A stretch of DNA of 64,000 nucleotides from an uncultured Actinomycetes bacterium (GCA_937876245.1 CALEGP010000038.1:62001-126000); one strand, 5' to 3'. Shown: positions 29,776-38,594, numbered from the stretch's first letter. The notes: generated from the sequence alone by a model not told the origin. Made by a program: numbers and translations.

Positions 29776-29910
29776 ACGCGTAAAAGATGTGTTTTTTAGC
29801 TATTTTGGCGCCATAATTAATTTGCGACACGCCACTTTATATGCCGAGAGAAATTTGCTACCACGCGTAGATTCCTAACAACGTTAGGGAATGCCTAACT
29901 TTTACGCATA
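29776..29910. repeat. three ACGC(G/A)TA copies upstream of hup
   Basis: ACGCGTA at 29776-29782 and 29863-29869, and ACGCATA at 29904-29910, in the 196-nt hup leader. The core ACGCGT is palindromic. Function unknown; possible binding sites for a regulator or HU itself. Confidence 0.35.
29874..29899 (+). promoter_or_regulatory. overlapping inverted repeats in the hup leader
   Basis: CCTAAC (29874-29879), GTTAGG (29883-29888) and CCTAAC (29894-29899). The middle arm can pair with either neighbour, giving two mutually exclusive hairpins 27-52 nt before the hup ATG. No T run follows either one. Confidence 0.5.
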
Positions 29911-29925
29911 AATAAGGGGATTTAA

Positions 29926-30372
29926 ATGAACAAGGCCCAGTTCATCGCAGCATTGGCACCTCACTTCGGCGATAATAAGAAGGAAGCTGCTCGTGCAATA
30001 GATGTAGTTTTCGATACCATCGTTCGCAATATTTCTAAGGGCGAAGATGTAATGATTAACGACTTCGGTAAATTTAAAAAAGTTGACCGCAAGGCACGTC
30101 AAGGACGCAACCCATTCACTGGCGAAACAATTCAAATCAAGGCGAGCAAGAAAGTTCGCTTCTTGCCCTCAAAGGCGCTTAAGGAAGTTGTTTCAGGAGC
30201 TCGTAAATTAGCGCCTGCCCCTAAGCCGCCAGTAAAAGTTGTTGCCAAGCCAGTAGTTAAGAAGGCAGCACCAAAGAAGGCAGCTAAGAAAGTAGTTAAG
30301 AAAGCCGCTAAAAAGGCAGCACCAAAAAAAGCCGCTAAAAAGGCAGTTAAAAAAGCAGCCAAGCGCCGCTAA
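29926..30372 (+). CDS. hup: HU-family nucleoid protein with lysine/alanine-rich tail (HupB type)
   Basis: A DNA-bending, nucleoid-compacting protein. The first 90 or so residues are a normal HU domain (MNKAQFIAALAPHF, DVMINDFGKFKKVDRKARQGRNPFTGE, ASKKVRFLPSKALK). The last 50 residues are Lys/Ala/Pro-rich, like the histone H1-like tail of actinobacterial HupB. The tail contains a 17-residue unit in two copies. GGGG lies upstream of the ATG, and a strong terminator follows. It lies after leuD, as in mycobacteria. Confidence 0.96.
   Translation: MNKAQFIAALAPHFGDNKKEAARAIDVVFDTIVRNISKGEDVMINDFGKFKKVDRKARQGRNPFTGETIQIKASKKVRFLPSKALKEVVSGARKLAPAPKPPVKVVAKPVVKKAAPKKAAKKVVKKAAKKAAPKKAAKKAVKKAAKRR
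30259..30360 (+). repeat. two-copy 51-nt tandem repeat in the hup tail
   Basis: In-frame units 30259-30309 and 30310-30360 encode KKAAPKKAAKKVVKKAA and KKAAPKKAAKKAVKKAA. Synonymous differences between the copies argue for selection on the protein and against a very recent duplication. Confidence 0.75.
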
Positions 30373-30388
30373 GTAAAAGAAATTACGC

Positions 30389-30418
30389 GGGGGAGCCAGA
30401 AATGGCTCCTCCTTTTTT
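30389..30418 (+). terminator. Rho-independent terminator after hup
   Basis: A 10-bp stem (GGAGCCA/TGGCTCC extended by a G-T and two G-C pairs) with a GAAA tetraloop, followed by six T residues. It lies 17 nt after the hup stop and is the clearest terminator in the window. Confidence 0.9.
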
Positions 30419-30427
30419 ATTGCGAAT

Positions 30428-30433
30428 TAAGAT
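30428..30433 (+). promoter_or_regulatory. -10 box for leaderless plsC transcript
   Basis: TAAGAT with 6 nt to the ATG at 30440, only 10 nt after the hup terminator. With the terminator upstream, a promoter must lie here. Confidence 0.6.
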
Positions 30434-30439
30434 AGTGAC

Positions 30440-31207
30440 ATGCAATTTCAACCACCTATCGGTGAGCCACTAGGCACAAACCGAAGTTTTAAATATGGCG
30501 CGGGGATTTTGATTCCGATTTTAAATCTACTTACCGAACGCGACTGGCGGGGCGCGGAAAATATTCCAAAATCTGGTCCAGTAATTGTTATCTCTAATCA
30601 TATCTCCTATGTTGATGCCCTAGTTTTTGCGCATTTTTTATTTAGAAATGGTCGGGCAGTTCGGTATTTGGGGAAGGAATCGGTTTTCAAAATTCCAATC
30701 ATCGGCAGGATTATTACAAGCGCGGGTCAAGTCCCCGTTGCTAGAGAATCGGCTCAAGCCTCGCACGCTTTAGATAGCGCCCTCGGGCTACTAGAAGCTG
30801 GACATTGCGTAGGTGTATATCCAGAGGGAACGCTAACGCGTGATGAGAATTTATGGCCAATGGTTGCTAAAACTGGAATCGCACGACTGGCAATATTGAG
30901 CAAGGCGCCAGTAATTCCAGTGGCACAGTGGGGAGATCAGAATTTACTGCCAAGATACTCAAAAAAATTGGTATTTTGGCGGCGAACAAAAGTTACATAT
31001 TTGGCGGGGAGTGCCCTAGATTTCAGTAAGTGGTACGGGAAAGAGGAGGATCAGCAGGCTTTGATTGAGGCTACCGCCTATGCAATGGCGAAAGTCACCG
31101 ACTTATTGGTACAAATTAGGGGAGAATCAGCGCCTCATGAAATATTCGATCCCCATAAATCTGATCTACCTCGAGTTGGAAATTTCACAAAAAAGAAGAA
31201 GGATTAG
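30440..31207 (+). CDS. plsC: 1-acyl-sn-glycerol-3-phosphate acyltransferase family protein (PlsC-like)
   Basis: Acylates lysophosphatidate in phospholipid synthesis at the inner face of the membrane. The 255-residue protein has the HX4D catalytic motif in SNHISYVDAL, the YPEGTLTRDENLWP substrate-binding motif and the VIPVAQWG motif. It sits upstream of gpsA, which makes the glycerol-3-phosphate backbone, so both may serve lipid synthesis. It directly follows the hup terminator. Confidence 0.88.
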   Translation: MQFQPPIGEPLGTNRSFKYGAGILIPILNLLTERDWRGAENIPKSGPVIVISNHISYVDALVFAHFLFRNGRAVRYLGKESVFKIPIIGRIITSAGQVPVARESAQASHALDSALGLLEAGHCVGVYPEGTLTRDENLWPMVAKTGIARLAILSKAPVIPVAQWGDQNLLPRYSKKLVFWRRTKVTYLAGSALDFSKWYGKEEDQQALIEATAYAMAKVTDLLVQIRGESAPHEIFDPHKSDLPRVGNFTKKKKD

Positions 31208-31211
31208 TTAA

Positions 31212-32210
31212 ATGTCGAAAGTTACAGTTCTTGGTTCCGGCGCTTGGGGAACAACCCTGGCTCAGGTTCTTTCTGATGCTGGAAAGGACGTTTTAATCTG
31301 GGGACGAAATACATCCGTTGTTTCTGAGATTAATGAAAAAGCTACAAATGGAAAATATCTTCCTAATATTTTACTTCCCAAAGCCTTAAGGGCTACGACT
31401 GATATTCAGGAAGCATTTAACTTTGGCGACTCGATAGTCTTATCTATTCCAGCTCAATCCCTACGTGAAAATTTAACCGAATGGGTTTCAATTTTTCCGA
31501 GAGGCAAGCCCGTTATAAGCACACTTAAAGGGATTGAGGCAGATACCCAACTTCGGATGACCGATGTTGTTAAAGAAATTTTGGAGATACCTTCTGCGCA
31601 ACTTGGCTTAATCACTGGCCCTAACTTGGCTGGAGAGCTTTCTCTTCGCCAACCTGCTGGGGCAGTTGCGGCTTCACCAAATCCTGAGATGTCAGAGTTG
31701 ATGATTGAAGCTTTCACAACGCCATATTTCCGGGTCTATCCCTCAAAAGACTTAATCGGCTGCGAACTTGCAGGTGCGGCAAAGAGCGTTATCGCACTCG
31801 CTGTCGGAATGGCTATCGGCCTTGGTCTTGGCGAAAATACTCAGGCGATGATTATCACTCGCGGCTTAAGCGAAGTTGCCAAATTTGGAAATGGATATGG
31901 CGCTAATCCGCTAACTTTTCTCGGCTTGGCTGGAATGGGGGACTTGGTAGCTTCATGTGGTTCAGGTTTGTCGCGGAATAGAACTTTCGGCGAGGCGCTA
32001 GGCCGCTTAGGAGAAATGAGTAAGGCGCGAATTGAAGTAGCAAAGACTGTGGAAGGGGTGGCATCAGCTGCCGCAATTCTGGAATTGGCACATGGCGTTG
32101 GTGTGGAAGTTCCAATTATTGAAGTCGTTTCTGAGGTTGTACGTGATCGAATCACCCCAAGCGAAGCGATGGCGAGATTAATGAGCGTAAGTATGGCTGC
32201 TGAATTGTAA
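31212..32210 (+). CDS. gpsA: glycerol-3-phosphate dehydrogenase [NAD(P)+] GpsA
   Basis: Reduces dihydroxyacetone phosphate to sn-glycerol-3-phosphate for phospholipids. The 332-residue protein begins with the dinucleotide-binding GSGAWGTTLAQVL, has STLKGIE, ITGPNLAGEL and the catalytic lysine region AGAAKSVIALAVGMA, and LTFLGLAGMGDLVASC. Its stop codon overlaps the ddl start by one base (TAATG). Confidence 0.96.
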   Translation: MSKVTVLGSGAWGTTLAQVLSDAGKDVLIWGRNTSVVSEINEKATNGKYLPNILLPKALRATTDIQEAFNFGDSIVLSIPAQSLRENLTEWVSIFPRGKPVISTLKGIEADTQLRMTDVVKEILEIPSAQLGLITGPNLAGELSLRQPAGAVAASPNPEMSELMIEAFTTPYFRVYPSKDLIGCELAGAAKSVIALAVGMAIGLGLGENTQAMIITRGLSEVAKFGNGYGANPLTFLGLAGMGDLVASCGSGLSRNRTFGEALGRLGEMSKARIEVAKTVEGVASAAAILELAHGVGVEVPIIEVVSEVVRDRITPSEAMARLMSVSMAAEL

Positions 32211-33247
32211 TGAATAAAATACGAGTCGGTATCGTCTGTGGCGGAAAATCTAGCGAGCATGAAATATCCTGCATTTCAGCGGCCGGAGTGCTATCTGCGA
32301 TAGACCTTGAGAAGTATGAGCCCCATTTAATTGGAATTAGTAAGAGCGGCAAATGGGCGGTGCTGCCAATTGATTACCCGCTTGCCATTGAAGGCGAGCT
32401 CTTGCCGGAAATAAGCGAAGAGTTGCCGGAAACCAATATTAATGAAATAGATGTTGATCTTCTCTTTCCTGTTCTACATGGGCCATATGGTGAGGATGGA
32501 ACCTTCCAGGGGCAATGCGAGATGGCCGGTATAAAGTATGTTGGTTCGGGCGTCTTGGCTAGCGCGACTGGAATGGATAAATCTTTTGCAAAGCCAATTT
32601 TCCAGTCACACGGCCTAGAAGTTGCACCAGGAATGGTGATCCGGGAAAGTGATTGGCAAATTGATGAGGCGAGAATATTGGCGAGCGCAACACAGCTTGG
32701 CAATCCGCTCTTTGTAAAGCCTGCGCGAAGTGGTTCGAGTCGTGGTACTAGCAAAGTAAAGAATATTCGAGAGTTAAAGGCTGCAATTAATTTTGCACTT
32801 CAATTCGACACTAAAGTCCTGGTGGAAAGCGCAATTATGGGGCGAGAAATTGAGTGTGCGGTTCTTCAGATAAATGGCGTTGCCCTAGCTTCTCCGGTCG
32901 GCGAGATTAAAGTTTTGGGAGACCACGAATTTTATGACTTCGAAGCTAAATATCTCGATGCCTCGACTGAAGTAGTTGTCCCTGCACAGTTACCTTTTGG
33001 CGTACAGGAAGAGATCCAAAATTTAGCTACTCAGGCTTTCGACGCACTGGGATGCGAGGGACTGGCTCGAGTTGATTTTTTCTATACTGGTGAAAAAATA
33101 ATAATTAATGAAATTAATACGATGCCTGGGTTTACCGCAGCATCTGTCTTTCCAAAGCTATGGGCGGCCGGTGGGATCGGCTACACCGAATTAATCACAA
33201 ATTTAATCGAAGGTGCCCTAGCGCGTCCCTCAAAGGTAACGCGCTAA
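32210..33247 (+). CDS. ddl: D-alanine--D-alanine ligase Ddl
   Basis: Makes the D-Ala-D-Ala dipeptide of peptidoglycan. The 345-residue ATP-grasp enzyme shows CGGKSSEHEISCISA, LHGPYGEDGTFQG, FVKPARSGSSRGTSKV and the metal-binding end NEINTMPGFTAASVFPKLW. Its translation is coupled to gpsA by the TAATG overlap. It ends 11 nt before the convergent RAM-domain gene. Confidence 0.96.
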   Translation: MNKIRVGIVCGGKSSEHEISCISAAGVLSAIDLEKYEPHLIGISKSGKWAVLPIDYPLAIEGELLPEISEELPETNINEIDVDLLFPVLHGPYGEDGTFQGQCEMAGIKYVGSGVLASATGMDKSFAKPIFQSHGLEVAPGMVIRESDWQIDEARILASATQLGNPLFVKPARSGSSRGTSKVKNIRELKAAINFALQFDTKVLVESAIMGREIECAVLQINGVALASPVGEIKVLGDHEFYDFEAKYLDASTEVVVPAQLPFGVQEEIQNLATQAFDALGCEGLARVDFFYTGEKIIINEINTMPGFTAASVFPKLWAAGGIGYTELITNLIEGALARPSKVTR

Positions 33248-33258
33248 GTGAATTCTTT

Positions 33259-33495
33259 TTAGTATGAAGTAACTGGACAGGTAAGCGTGCGGGTGATTCC
33301 AGGAACTGCTTGGACCTTAGATAAAATTGCTCGACCTAGTTCCTCCATGCTCGGTGATTCAGCCCGCATGATTACATCGTATGGGCCAGTTACGCCCTCG
33401 GCCAAAGTAACTCCGACGATTTTCGAAACGGTTTTGGCAACACTTGATGCCTTGCCTACTTCGGTTTGAATTAGAATGTATACCTGAACTGACAT
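33259..33495 (-). CDS. stand-alone Lrp/AsnC ligand-binding (RAM) domain protein
   Basis: A 78-residue protein that is only the Lrp/AsnC effector domain (VYILIQTEVGKASSVAKTVSKI, GVTGPYDVIMRAESPSMEEL). The DNA-binding helix-turn-helix is absent and the frame is complete from ATG, with AGGAG 7 nt upstream. Such single-domain proteins occur near ddl and thiL in actinobacteria. They probably bind amino acids or partner with full-length regulators. It is convergent with ddl and divergent from thiL. Confidence 0.85.
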   Translation of the reverse strand: MSVQVYILIQTEVGKASSVAKTVSKIVGVTLAEGVTGPYDVIMRAESPSMEELGRAILSKVQAVPGITRTLTCPVTSY

Positions 33496-33603
33496 TTACG
33501 ACTCCTAAATATTTCTGCTCTCCACAGCGTCGTGGTTGCAGAGTTAAAGGCTACCGCCAATAGAGTTGGTTTGGGAATAATTATTTTAAGGAAGGTCGCG
33601 AAA

Positions 33604-34518
33604 ATGGCTTCAGAGTCAGAATTAATTGCAGCCCTTTCGGAGGTCTTCGCGGTTAATGATCCCAATTTATTAATAGGAATCGGGGATGATGGCGCCGTAA
33701 TCAGAGCTAGCCCGCATAATTTGGTTGCTGCAACTGACATGGCTGTTGAAGGTATCCACTTCAATCGAGAGTGGTCTACTCTGGAAGAAATTGGCGGCAA
33801 ATTGGCGGCGGCAAATTTTGCGGATATTTACGCGATGGGGGGGAAGCCAAAATATTTATTAGTGAGCGCTGGCCTAACTAAGGATTTTGGTGTTTCTCAA
33901 ATTAAAGAGTTGGCACAAGGAATCAAAAATGAGGCAGACCTAGTGGGCGCATCGGTGGTTGGAGGGGACTTGTCCAGAGCCGGCGAGCTGGTAATTTCTA
34001 TTACAGTTTTTGGTGAAGTTCAAACTCCCATAACTCGCTCTGGCGCTAGGGCTGGCGACCTGGTGATAATTTCTGGGCTACCTGGTTGGTCTGCAGCTGG
34101 TTTACATCAGCTTATTGCTGGAGTCAAGAGTTCGAAATTTGTTTCGGCGCATAAGAAACCAGTACTTGATTATGCGATGGCTTCCAGATTCAAGGATGTA
34201 AATGCAATGTGCGACGTTAGCGATGGATTACTTTCTGAACTTGGATATATTTCACAAGCATCCAAAGTTGGAATAGAAATTGATTCAAAATTACTTGAAG
34301 GTGCACCCGGATTTGCTGAGCTTGAGAATTTCGCGCAAAAGTCTGGAATTGATATTTGGGAATGGGTTTTAACAGGCGGTGAAGATCATATTTTTCTTGC
34401 AACTACATCTACTCAAATACCAGAAGGCGCGATTCAAATCGGAAAAGTTAATGCAAAATCCGAAGTTACAGTCTCGGGCGATTTAAATATTAAAGATATT
34501 GGTTATCGCCATTTTTAA
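33604..34518 (+). CDS. thiL: thiamine-monophosphate kinase ThiL
   Basis: Phosphorylates thiamine monophosphate to the active diphosphate. The 304-residue protein has GIGDDGAVI, ATDMAVEGIHF, AAANFADIYAMGG, GGDLSRAGELVISITVFG and GGEDHIFLA. ATG at 33604 is preceded by AAGGAAGG at 8 nt; the upstream GTG at 33532 adds a tail that does not look like ThiL. It is divergent from the RAM-domain gene. Confidence 0.94.
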   Translation: MASESELIAALSEVFAVNDPNLLIGIGDDGAVIRASPHNLVAATDMAVEGIHFNREWSTLEEIGGKLAAANFADIYAMGGKPKYLLVSAGLTKDFGVSQIKELAQGIKNEADLVGASVVGGDLSRAGELVISITVFGEVQTPITRSGARAGDLVIISGLPGWSAAGLHQLIAGVKSSKFVSAHKKPVLDYAMASRFKDVNAMCDVSDGLLSELGYISQASKVGIEIDSKLLEGAPGFAELENFAQKSGIDIWEWVLTGGEDHIFLATTSTQIPEGAIQIGKVNAKSEVTVSGDLNIKDIGYRHF

Positions 34519-34521
34519 AGC

Positions 34522-34707
34522 TTAACGAGTAACTTTGCCGGCTTTCAAGCAAGAAGCACAAACATTCTGACGCTTAGGTGTTACGCCTACCAAAGTACGT
34601 ACGCGTTGGATATTTGGATTCCAGCGACGACGTGACTTGCGCATTGAGTGGGAGACCTTGTTACCAAAGCTCGGACCCTTGCCGCAGATATCGCAGTTTG
34701 AGGACAC
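34522..34707 (-). CDS. rpmB: 50S ribosomal protein L28 (zinc-ribbon form)
   Basis: A 61-residue L28 with the cysteine pairs CDIC and CASC of the zinc-binding (C+) form, and VSHSMRKSRRRWNPNIQRVR. GTG at 34707 follows AAGGGAG by 8 nt; a longer in-frame start at 34728 is less likely. It lies on the minus strand between thiL and recG, as in many actinobacteria. Confidence 0.94.
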   Translation of the reverse strand: MSSNCDICGKGPSFGNKVSHSMRKSRRRWNPNIQRVRTLVGVTPKRQNVCASCLKAGKVTR

Positions 34708-34810
34708 AGTGTTACTCCCTTGAATCAATTAAATTACGAGTTTCGCAATAAGTCGCCAAGATTACCCCGTATACGCAGGGATTGGCTAATCCGCACGAGA
34801 AGATAGTCCC

Positions 34811-37027
34811 ATGGCAAGAGTAGAAGATCGGCTGAAGGGGGTCATTGGCGACCGTACGGCAGATGCCCTTCTCAAGATTTTTGGGATGGTCACCATTGAA
34901 GACCTCCTTCGCCATTACCCAAGGCGCTATGTGGTGCGGGGCGAGCTCTCCGATATTTCCGAGCTCCTTGAAGGCGATGAGGTGACGGTTCTAGCAGAAG
35001 TCGCAGCTGTAAAAACTCGCAGGGCAAATGGCCGTCATATTTTGGAGGTGAACCTCACCGATGGCAGCGCAGTAATGGCTCTAACTTTTTTCAATCAACC
35101 TTGGCGGGAAAAGGAATTACGGATTGGCAAGGTTGGAATGTTTGCAGGCAAAGTCGGATCCTTTAATGGCAAACGCCAGCTCTCGCATCCGGACTACCAA
35201 TTGATTCCAGATGGCGATGACGTTGATTCTGCGCTGGCCGGTTTCGCTGGAAAATTTCTGCCAGTTTATCCAGCAGGTGGGAAGATGCCATCTTGGAAAA
35301 TATCCCAATGTATTGAATTAGTTTTGGATTCACTCGATGAAATTAATGACCACCTGCCAGAGAGTGTTATTAAAGAATTTGGCTATCCAACTCTCAAAGA
35401 GGCTCTTATTGCGATTCATAGACCTGAGTCGCTACAGGAAGCTGACCTAGCCAGAATGCGCTTAACCTTTGACGAAGCAATTCTGCTGCAGTTGCTCTTG
35501 GCGCAACGTCGCGCTGAACTCAAGGCGCTTGCAGCTACTCCGAGAGAGATTTCACTTAATGGCTTGGTTAGGACATTTGAATCTCGGCTGCCCTTTATTT
35601 ATACCGAGGGGCAGATAGAGGTTAATAAGGAAATTGAATTGGATATGCAACAGTCTCACCCAATGCATCGTTTGCTGCAAGGAGAAGTTGGATCTGGTAA
35701 GACAGTTTTGGCGCTTCGAGCAATGCTTTCTGTAATTGAATCTGGTGGTCAGGCAGCGCTATTGGCACCGACCGAAGTATTAGCGATGCAACATTTTAAA
35801 ACTATTACCAAATTAATGGGTGATCTCGCAGAAGCCGGAACACTTCAAGGAAACGGCGAAGGCACTCAAATAGCGCTATTAACTGGATCTCTGACTGCTG
35901 GGTTGAAGCGCGAAGCGCTCGGGAAAATCAGCAATGGTGAGGCCGGAATTGTCATCGGAACGCATGCCTTGATCAGCGACGGCGTTGATTTTAGGGATTT
36001 GGCCCTAGTTGTAGTGGACGAGCAGCATAGATTTGGCGTTGAACAACGAGATGCGCTTCGAATGAAAGCAATCGTACCGCCACACTTATTGGTCATGACA
36101 GCAACACCGATTCCTCGAACGGTCGCCATGACTATTTTTGGCGATTTAGATATTTCCACATTGCGCCAACTGCCTTCTGGACGGATACCGATTGAGACAC
36201 ATGTGATTCCGGTATTAGAAAAACCACACTATTTGCAACGTGCCTGGGAACGAGTCAAGGAAGAAGTTGGCAAGGGGCACCAGGCTTACATCGTGGTTCC
36301 ACGTATCTCCGGAGTGGAGAGTTCGGAAACGAATATTAAGATTTCTGAAGGTGATATCGCAATGGCAAAATTAATGGGAGATGAAATTTCAGGCGAAGAA
36401 TTATTCGGAAGTGAAAATATGACGAGCGTAGAAGAGCTTGCTCCAGAGTTGGCGGTTGGCGCTCTAAAAGGTCTCAAGCTGGCGCCGCTACATGGGCGAT
36501 TAAGCGCAGAAGATAAAGATGCAACTATGAGCGCATTCTCCAGCGGTGAAATTGATGTCTTGGTCGCGACCACGGTTATTGAAGTTGGAGTCGATGTGCC
36601 TAACGCTTCGATGATGGTGATTATGGATGCCGATCGGTTCGGAGTTTCACAATTGCACCAATTGCGAGGCCGAGTTGGGCGTGGCGGAATTCCGGGTCTG
36701 TGTTTGTTGGTATCTAGCGCTGCTGATGGTTCGCCGGCGATGGAGCGTATGACGGCAGTGGCTGGAACTCTTGATGGCTTTGAGCTATCGAGAATTGATT
36801 TGGATCAACGTAGGGAAGGTGATGTGCTTGGTCGGGCACAATCTGGAACAAAATCTCACTTGCGGCTCTTGCGCGTATTGCGCGATGAGAAATTAATCGA
36901 AGAATCGCGTCGAGTAGCTCAGGAATTGATTAGAGAAGACCCCAAATTAGAGAAACATACAAGTTTGGCTGCCCAAGTTGCCCTTTTAAAGGAGGAGGAG
37001 GGTTCGGCTTTCTTGGATAAGGGTTAG
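34811..37027 (+). CDS. recG: ATP-dependent DNA helicase RecG
   Basis: Regresses stalled forks and migrates branched DNA. The 738-residue protein has the N-terminal wedge domain (HYPRRYVVRGEL), Walker A GEVGSGKTVLA, VVVDEQHRFGVEQR, TATPIPRTVAM, ATTVIEVGVDVPNA, QLRGRVGRGG and the C-terminal REGDVLGRAQSGTKSHLR. Length and motifs are complete. The weaker box GAAGAT lies 6 nt before the ATG. Confidence 0.96.
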   Translation: MARVEDRLKGVIGDRTADALLKIFGMVTIEDLLRHYPRRYVVRGELSDISELLEGDEVTVLAEVAAVKTRRANGRHILEVNLTDGSAVMALTFFNQPWREKELRIGKVGMFAGKVGSFNGKRQLSHPDYQLIPDGDDVDSALAGFAGKFLPVYPAGGKMPSWKISQCIELVLDSLDEINDHLPESVIKEFGYPTLKEALIAIHRPESLQEADLARMRLTFDEAILLQLLLAQRRAELKALAATPREISLNGLVRTFESRLPFIYTEGQIEVNKEIELDMQQSHPMHRLLQGEVGSGKTVLALRAMLSVIESGGQAALLAPTEVLAMQHFKTITKLMGDLAEAGTLQGNGEGTQIALLTGSLTAGLKREALGKISNGEAGIVIGTHALISDGVDFRDLALVVVDEQHRFGVEQRDALRMKAIVPPHLLVMTATPIPRTVAMTIFGDLDISTLRQLPSGRIPIETHVIPVLEKPHYLQRAWERVKEEVGKGHQAYIVVPRISGVESSETNIKISEGDIAMAKLMGDEISGEELFGSENMTSVEELAPELAVGALKGLKLAPLHGRLSAEDKDATMSAFSSGEIDVLVATTVIEVGVDVPNASMMVIMDADRFGVSQLHQLRGRVGRGGIPGLCLLVSSAADGSPAMERMTAVAGTLDGFELSRIDLDQRREGDVLGRAQSGTKSHLRLLRVLRDEKLIEESRRVAQELIREDPKLEKHTSLAAQVALLKEEEGSAFLDKG

Positions 37028-37044
37028 CGCGTTACCGTAAGCAA

Positions 37045-37620
37045 GTGAGAATTATCGCAGGAAGCAGCAAAGGCAAAGTTCTATTTTCGCCAACCGAGAA
37101 AACCAGACCAACATCCGACCGCGCCCGCGAAGGACTTTTCTCCTCACTTGAATCTGAATTTGGTTCAATGAGCGAATTAAATTTTCTCGATCTTTTTTCT
37201 GGTTCAGGAGCGGTGGGAGTTGAGGCTCTCTCAAGAGGAGCAGCTAATGTCTACTCGATTGAAGACCATCCGCCGACGGCAGCCATAGCAACAAAGAATT
37301 TTGAACTAGTTACGCAAACTTCCGGCAAATTCAGCGTCATAACATCTCCGGTTGAACGCTTTGTAAGTACGCCACATCAATTGGAATTCGATATTATTTT
37401 CCTTGACCCACCATATGAAGCTGCAAATCTCACCATAGAAAATTTATTGGTGGATATCCATTCGAGCCATTTATTGAAGCGCAGTGGAATTGTGGCGATC
37501 GAACGCGGGTCTAAGAAGACACCATTCACATGGCCAGAGCCCTTTGTGGGAGAGAAAGTCCGTTCATATGGGCAGGGAAGTATCTTCTATGGCGGCTATT
37601 CTGCTAGCGTCTTGCCGTGA
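37045..37620 (+). CDS. rsmD: 16S rRNA m2G966 methyltransferase RsmD
   Basis: Methylates G966 of 16S rRNA. The 191-residue Rossmann methyltransferase starts at GTG (MRIIAGSSKGKVL), with FLDLFSGSGAVGVEALSRGA and the catalytic DPPY in FLDPPYEAANL. It lies 17 nt after recG and overlaps coaD by 4 nt (GTGA), the standard recG-rsmD-coaD order. Confidence 0.94.
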   Translation: MRIIAGSSKGKVLFSPTEKTRPTSDRAREGLFSSLESEFGSMSELNFLDLFSGSGAVGVEALSRGAANVYSIEDHPPTAAIATKNFELVTQTSGKFSVITSPVERFVSTPHQLEFDIIFLDPPYEAANLTIENLLVDIHSSHLLKRSGIVAIERGSKKTPFTWPEPFVGEKVRSYGQGSIFYGGYSASVLP

Positions 37621-38096
37621 AACGCGTCGTATGTCCCGGATCCTTTGATCCCATAACTTTCGGACACCTAGACATTATCGAGCGCGCAAGTTCGATTTTT
37701 GACGAAGTCGTCATCGCAGTAATGGTTAATCAAACCAAAAAGACTCTTTTTACTGTGGCAGAAAGAATTGAAATGACCAAAGAGGTGACGGCCCGATATC
37801 CAAATGTAAAGGTCGATTCTTGGTCAGGACTCTTAGTTGACTATTGTAAGAGAAACGAGATCGCGATCATCGTTAAAGGACTGCGAGCAGTTACGGACTT
37901 TGATTATGAATTGCAAATGTCACAAATAAATTTGCAACTCCAGGGAGTTGAAACTCTCTTCATTTCAACGGCTCCCGCCCACTCCTTTTTGTCTTCATCA
38001 CTTGTTAAAGAAATTGCTAGTCATGGTGGCGATGTTTCAAGTTACATCCCTGCAGTACTTTTAGAGCGATTGAAAGATCGCCTGGCTGGAAAATAG
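37617..38096 (+). CDS. coaD: phosphopantetheine adenylyltransferase CoaD
   Basis: The fourth step of coenzyme A synthesis. The 159-residue protein begins MKRVVCPGSFDPITFGHLDII, with the TxxH-like nucleotide motif TFGH, KGLRAVTDFDYELQM and the C-terminal SSSLVKEIASHGGDVSSYIP. The GTG start overlaps the rsmD stop. Confidence 0.96.
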   Translation: MKRVVCPGSFDPITFGHLDIIERASSIFDEVVIAVMVNQTKKTLFTVAERIEMTKEVTARYPNVKVDSWSGLLVDYCKRNEIAIIVKGLRAVTDFDYELQMSQINLQLQGVETLFISTAPAHSFLSSSLVKEIASHGGDVSSYIPAVLLERLKDRLAGK

Positions 38097-38107
38097 AGGA
38101 GAGCTTT

Positions 38108-38587
38108 ATGGAAGTTGTTGAGCGTATTGAAAGTGCAATTGCCCTAGTCGAGGAGGCACGGGGAGTACCACTTTCGGCTAGCTGTGTTCTTCATCGCGGC
38201 GAAATGCTGGAATTGTTGGATAGTGCCCGCGTGGCTTTCCCAGCAGACCTTGCGAAGGCACAACAGATTTTGCAAAACCAAGATTCAGTTTTGGAAGGTG
38301 CTCAACTTCAAGCCGACCGTATCATCGAGCATGCGCGGGAGGAAGTTGAATCAATGATTGCAGAGACAGAGATAGTTGCTGCAGCGAAAAAAGAAGCTCA
38401 AAGAATTTTGGCTGAAGTTGCTGAAGAGGCTCGTGCTCAGCAAGACGAAATAGATGCTTATGTTGATTCTCGGCTTGCAACTCTGGAAGTTATATTAAAT
38501 AAGACGATGGAAGTTGTGAGTCGTGGGCGTGATCAATTGGCGGGCGTTGATGCTCGTTCGGCGCTTTCAGAGTTGGGCGATAAATAA
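38108..38587 (+). CDS. SepIVA/DivIVA-like coiled-coil protein (shortened)
   Basis: A 159-residue mostly helical protein. The start (VERIESAIALVEEARGVPLSASCVLHRGEMLELLDSARVAFPADL, read in parts) and the end (DAYVDSRLATLEVILNKTMEVVSRGRDQLAG) resemble mycobacterial Rv2927c/SepIVA, a septum-associated DivIVA-family protein. The position between coaD and DUF177 is also the same. As I recall, SepIVA is about 245 residues, so this version has lost most of the repeated middle coiled coil. GGAGAG precedes the ATG. A role in cell division or envelope growth is inferred. Confidence 0.7.
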   Translation: MEVVERIESAIALVEEARGVPLSASCVLHRGEMLELLDSARVAFPADLAKAQQILQNQDSVLEGAQLQADRIIEHAREEVESMIAETEIVAAAKKEAQRILAEVAEEARAQQDEIDAYVDSRLATLEVILNKTMEVVSRGRDQLAGVDARSALSELGDK

Positions 38588-38594
38588 ATAGTAA

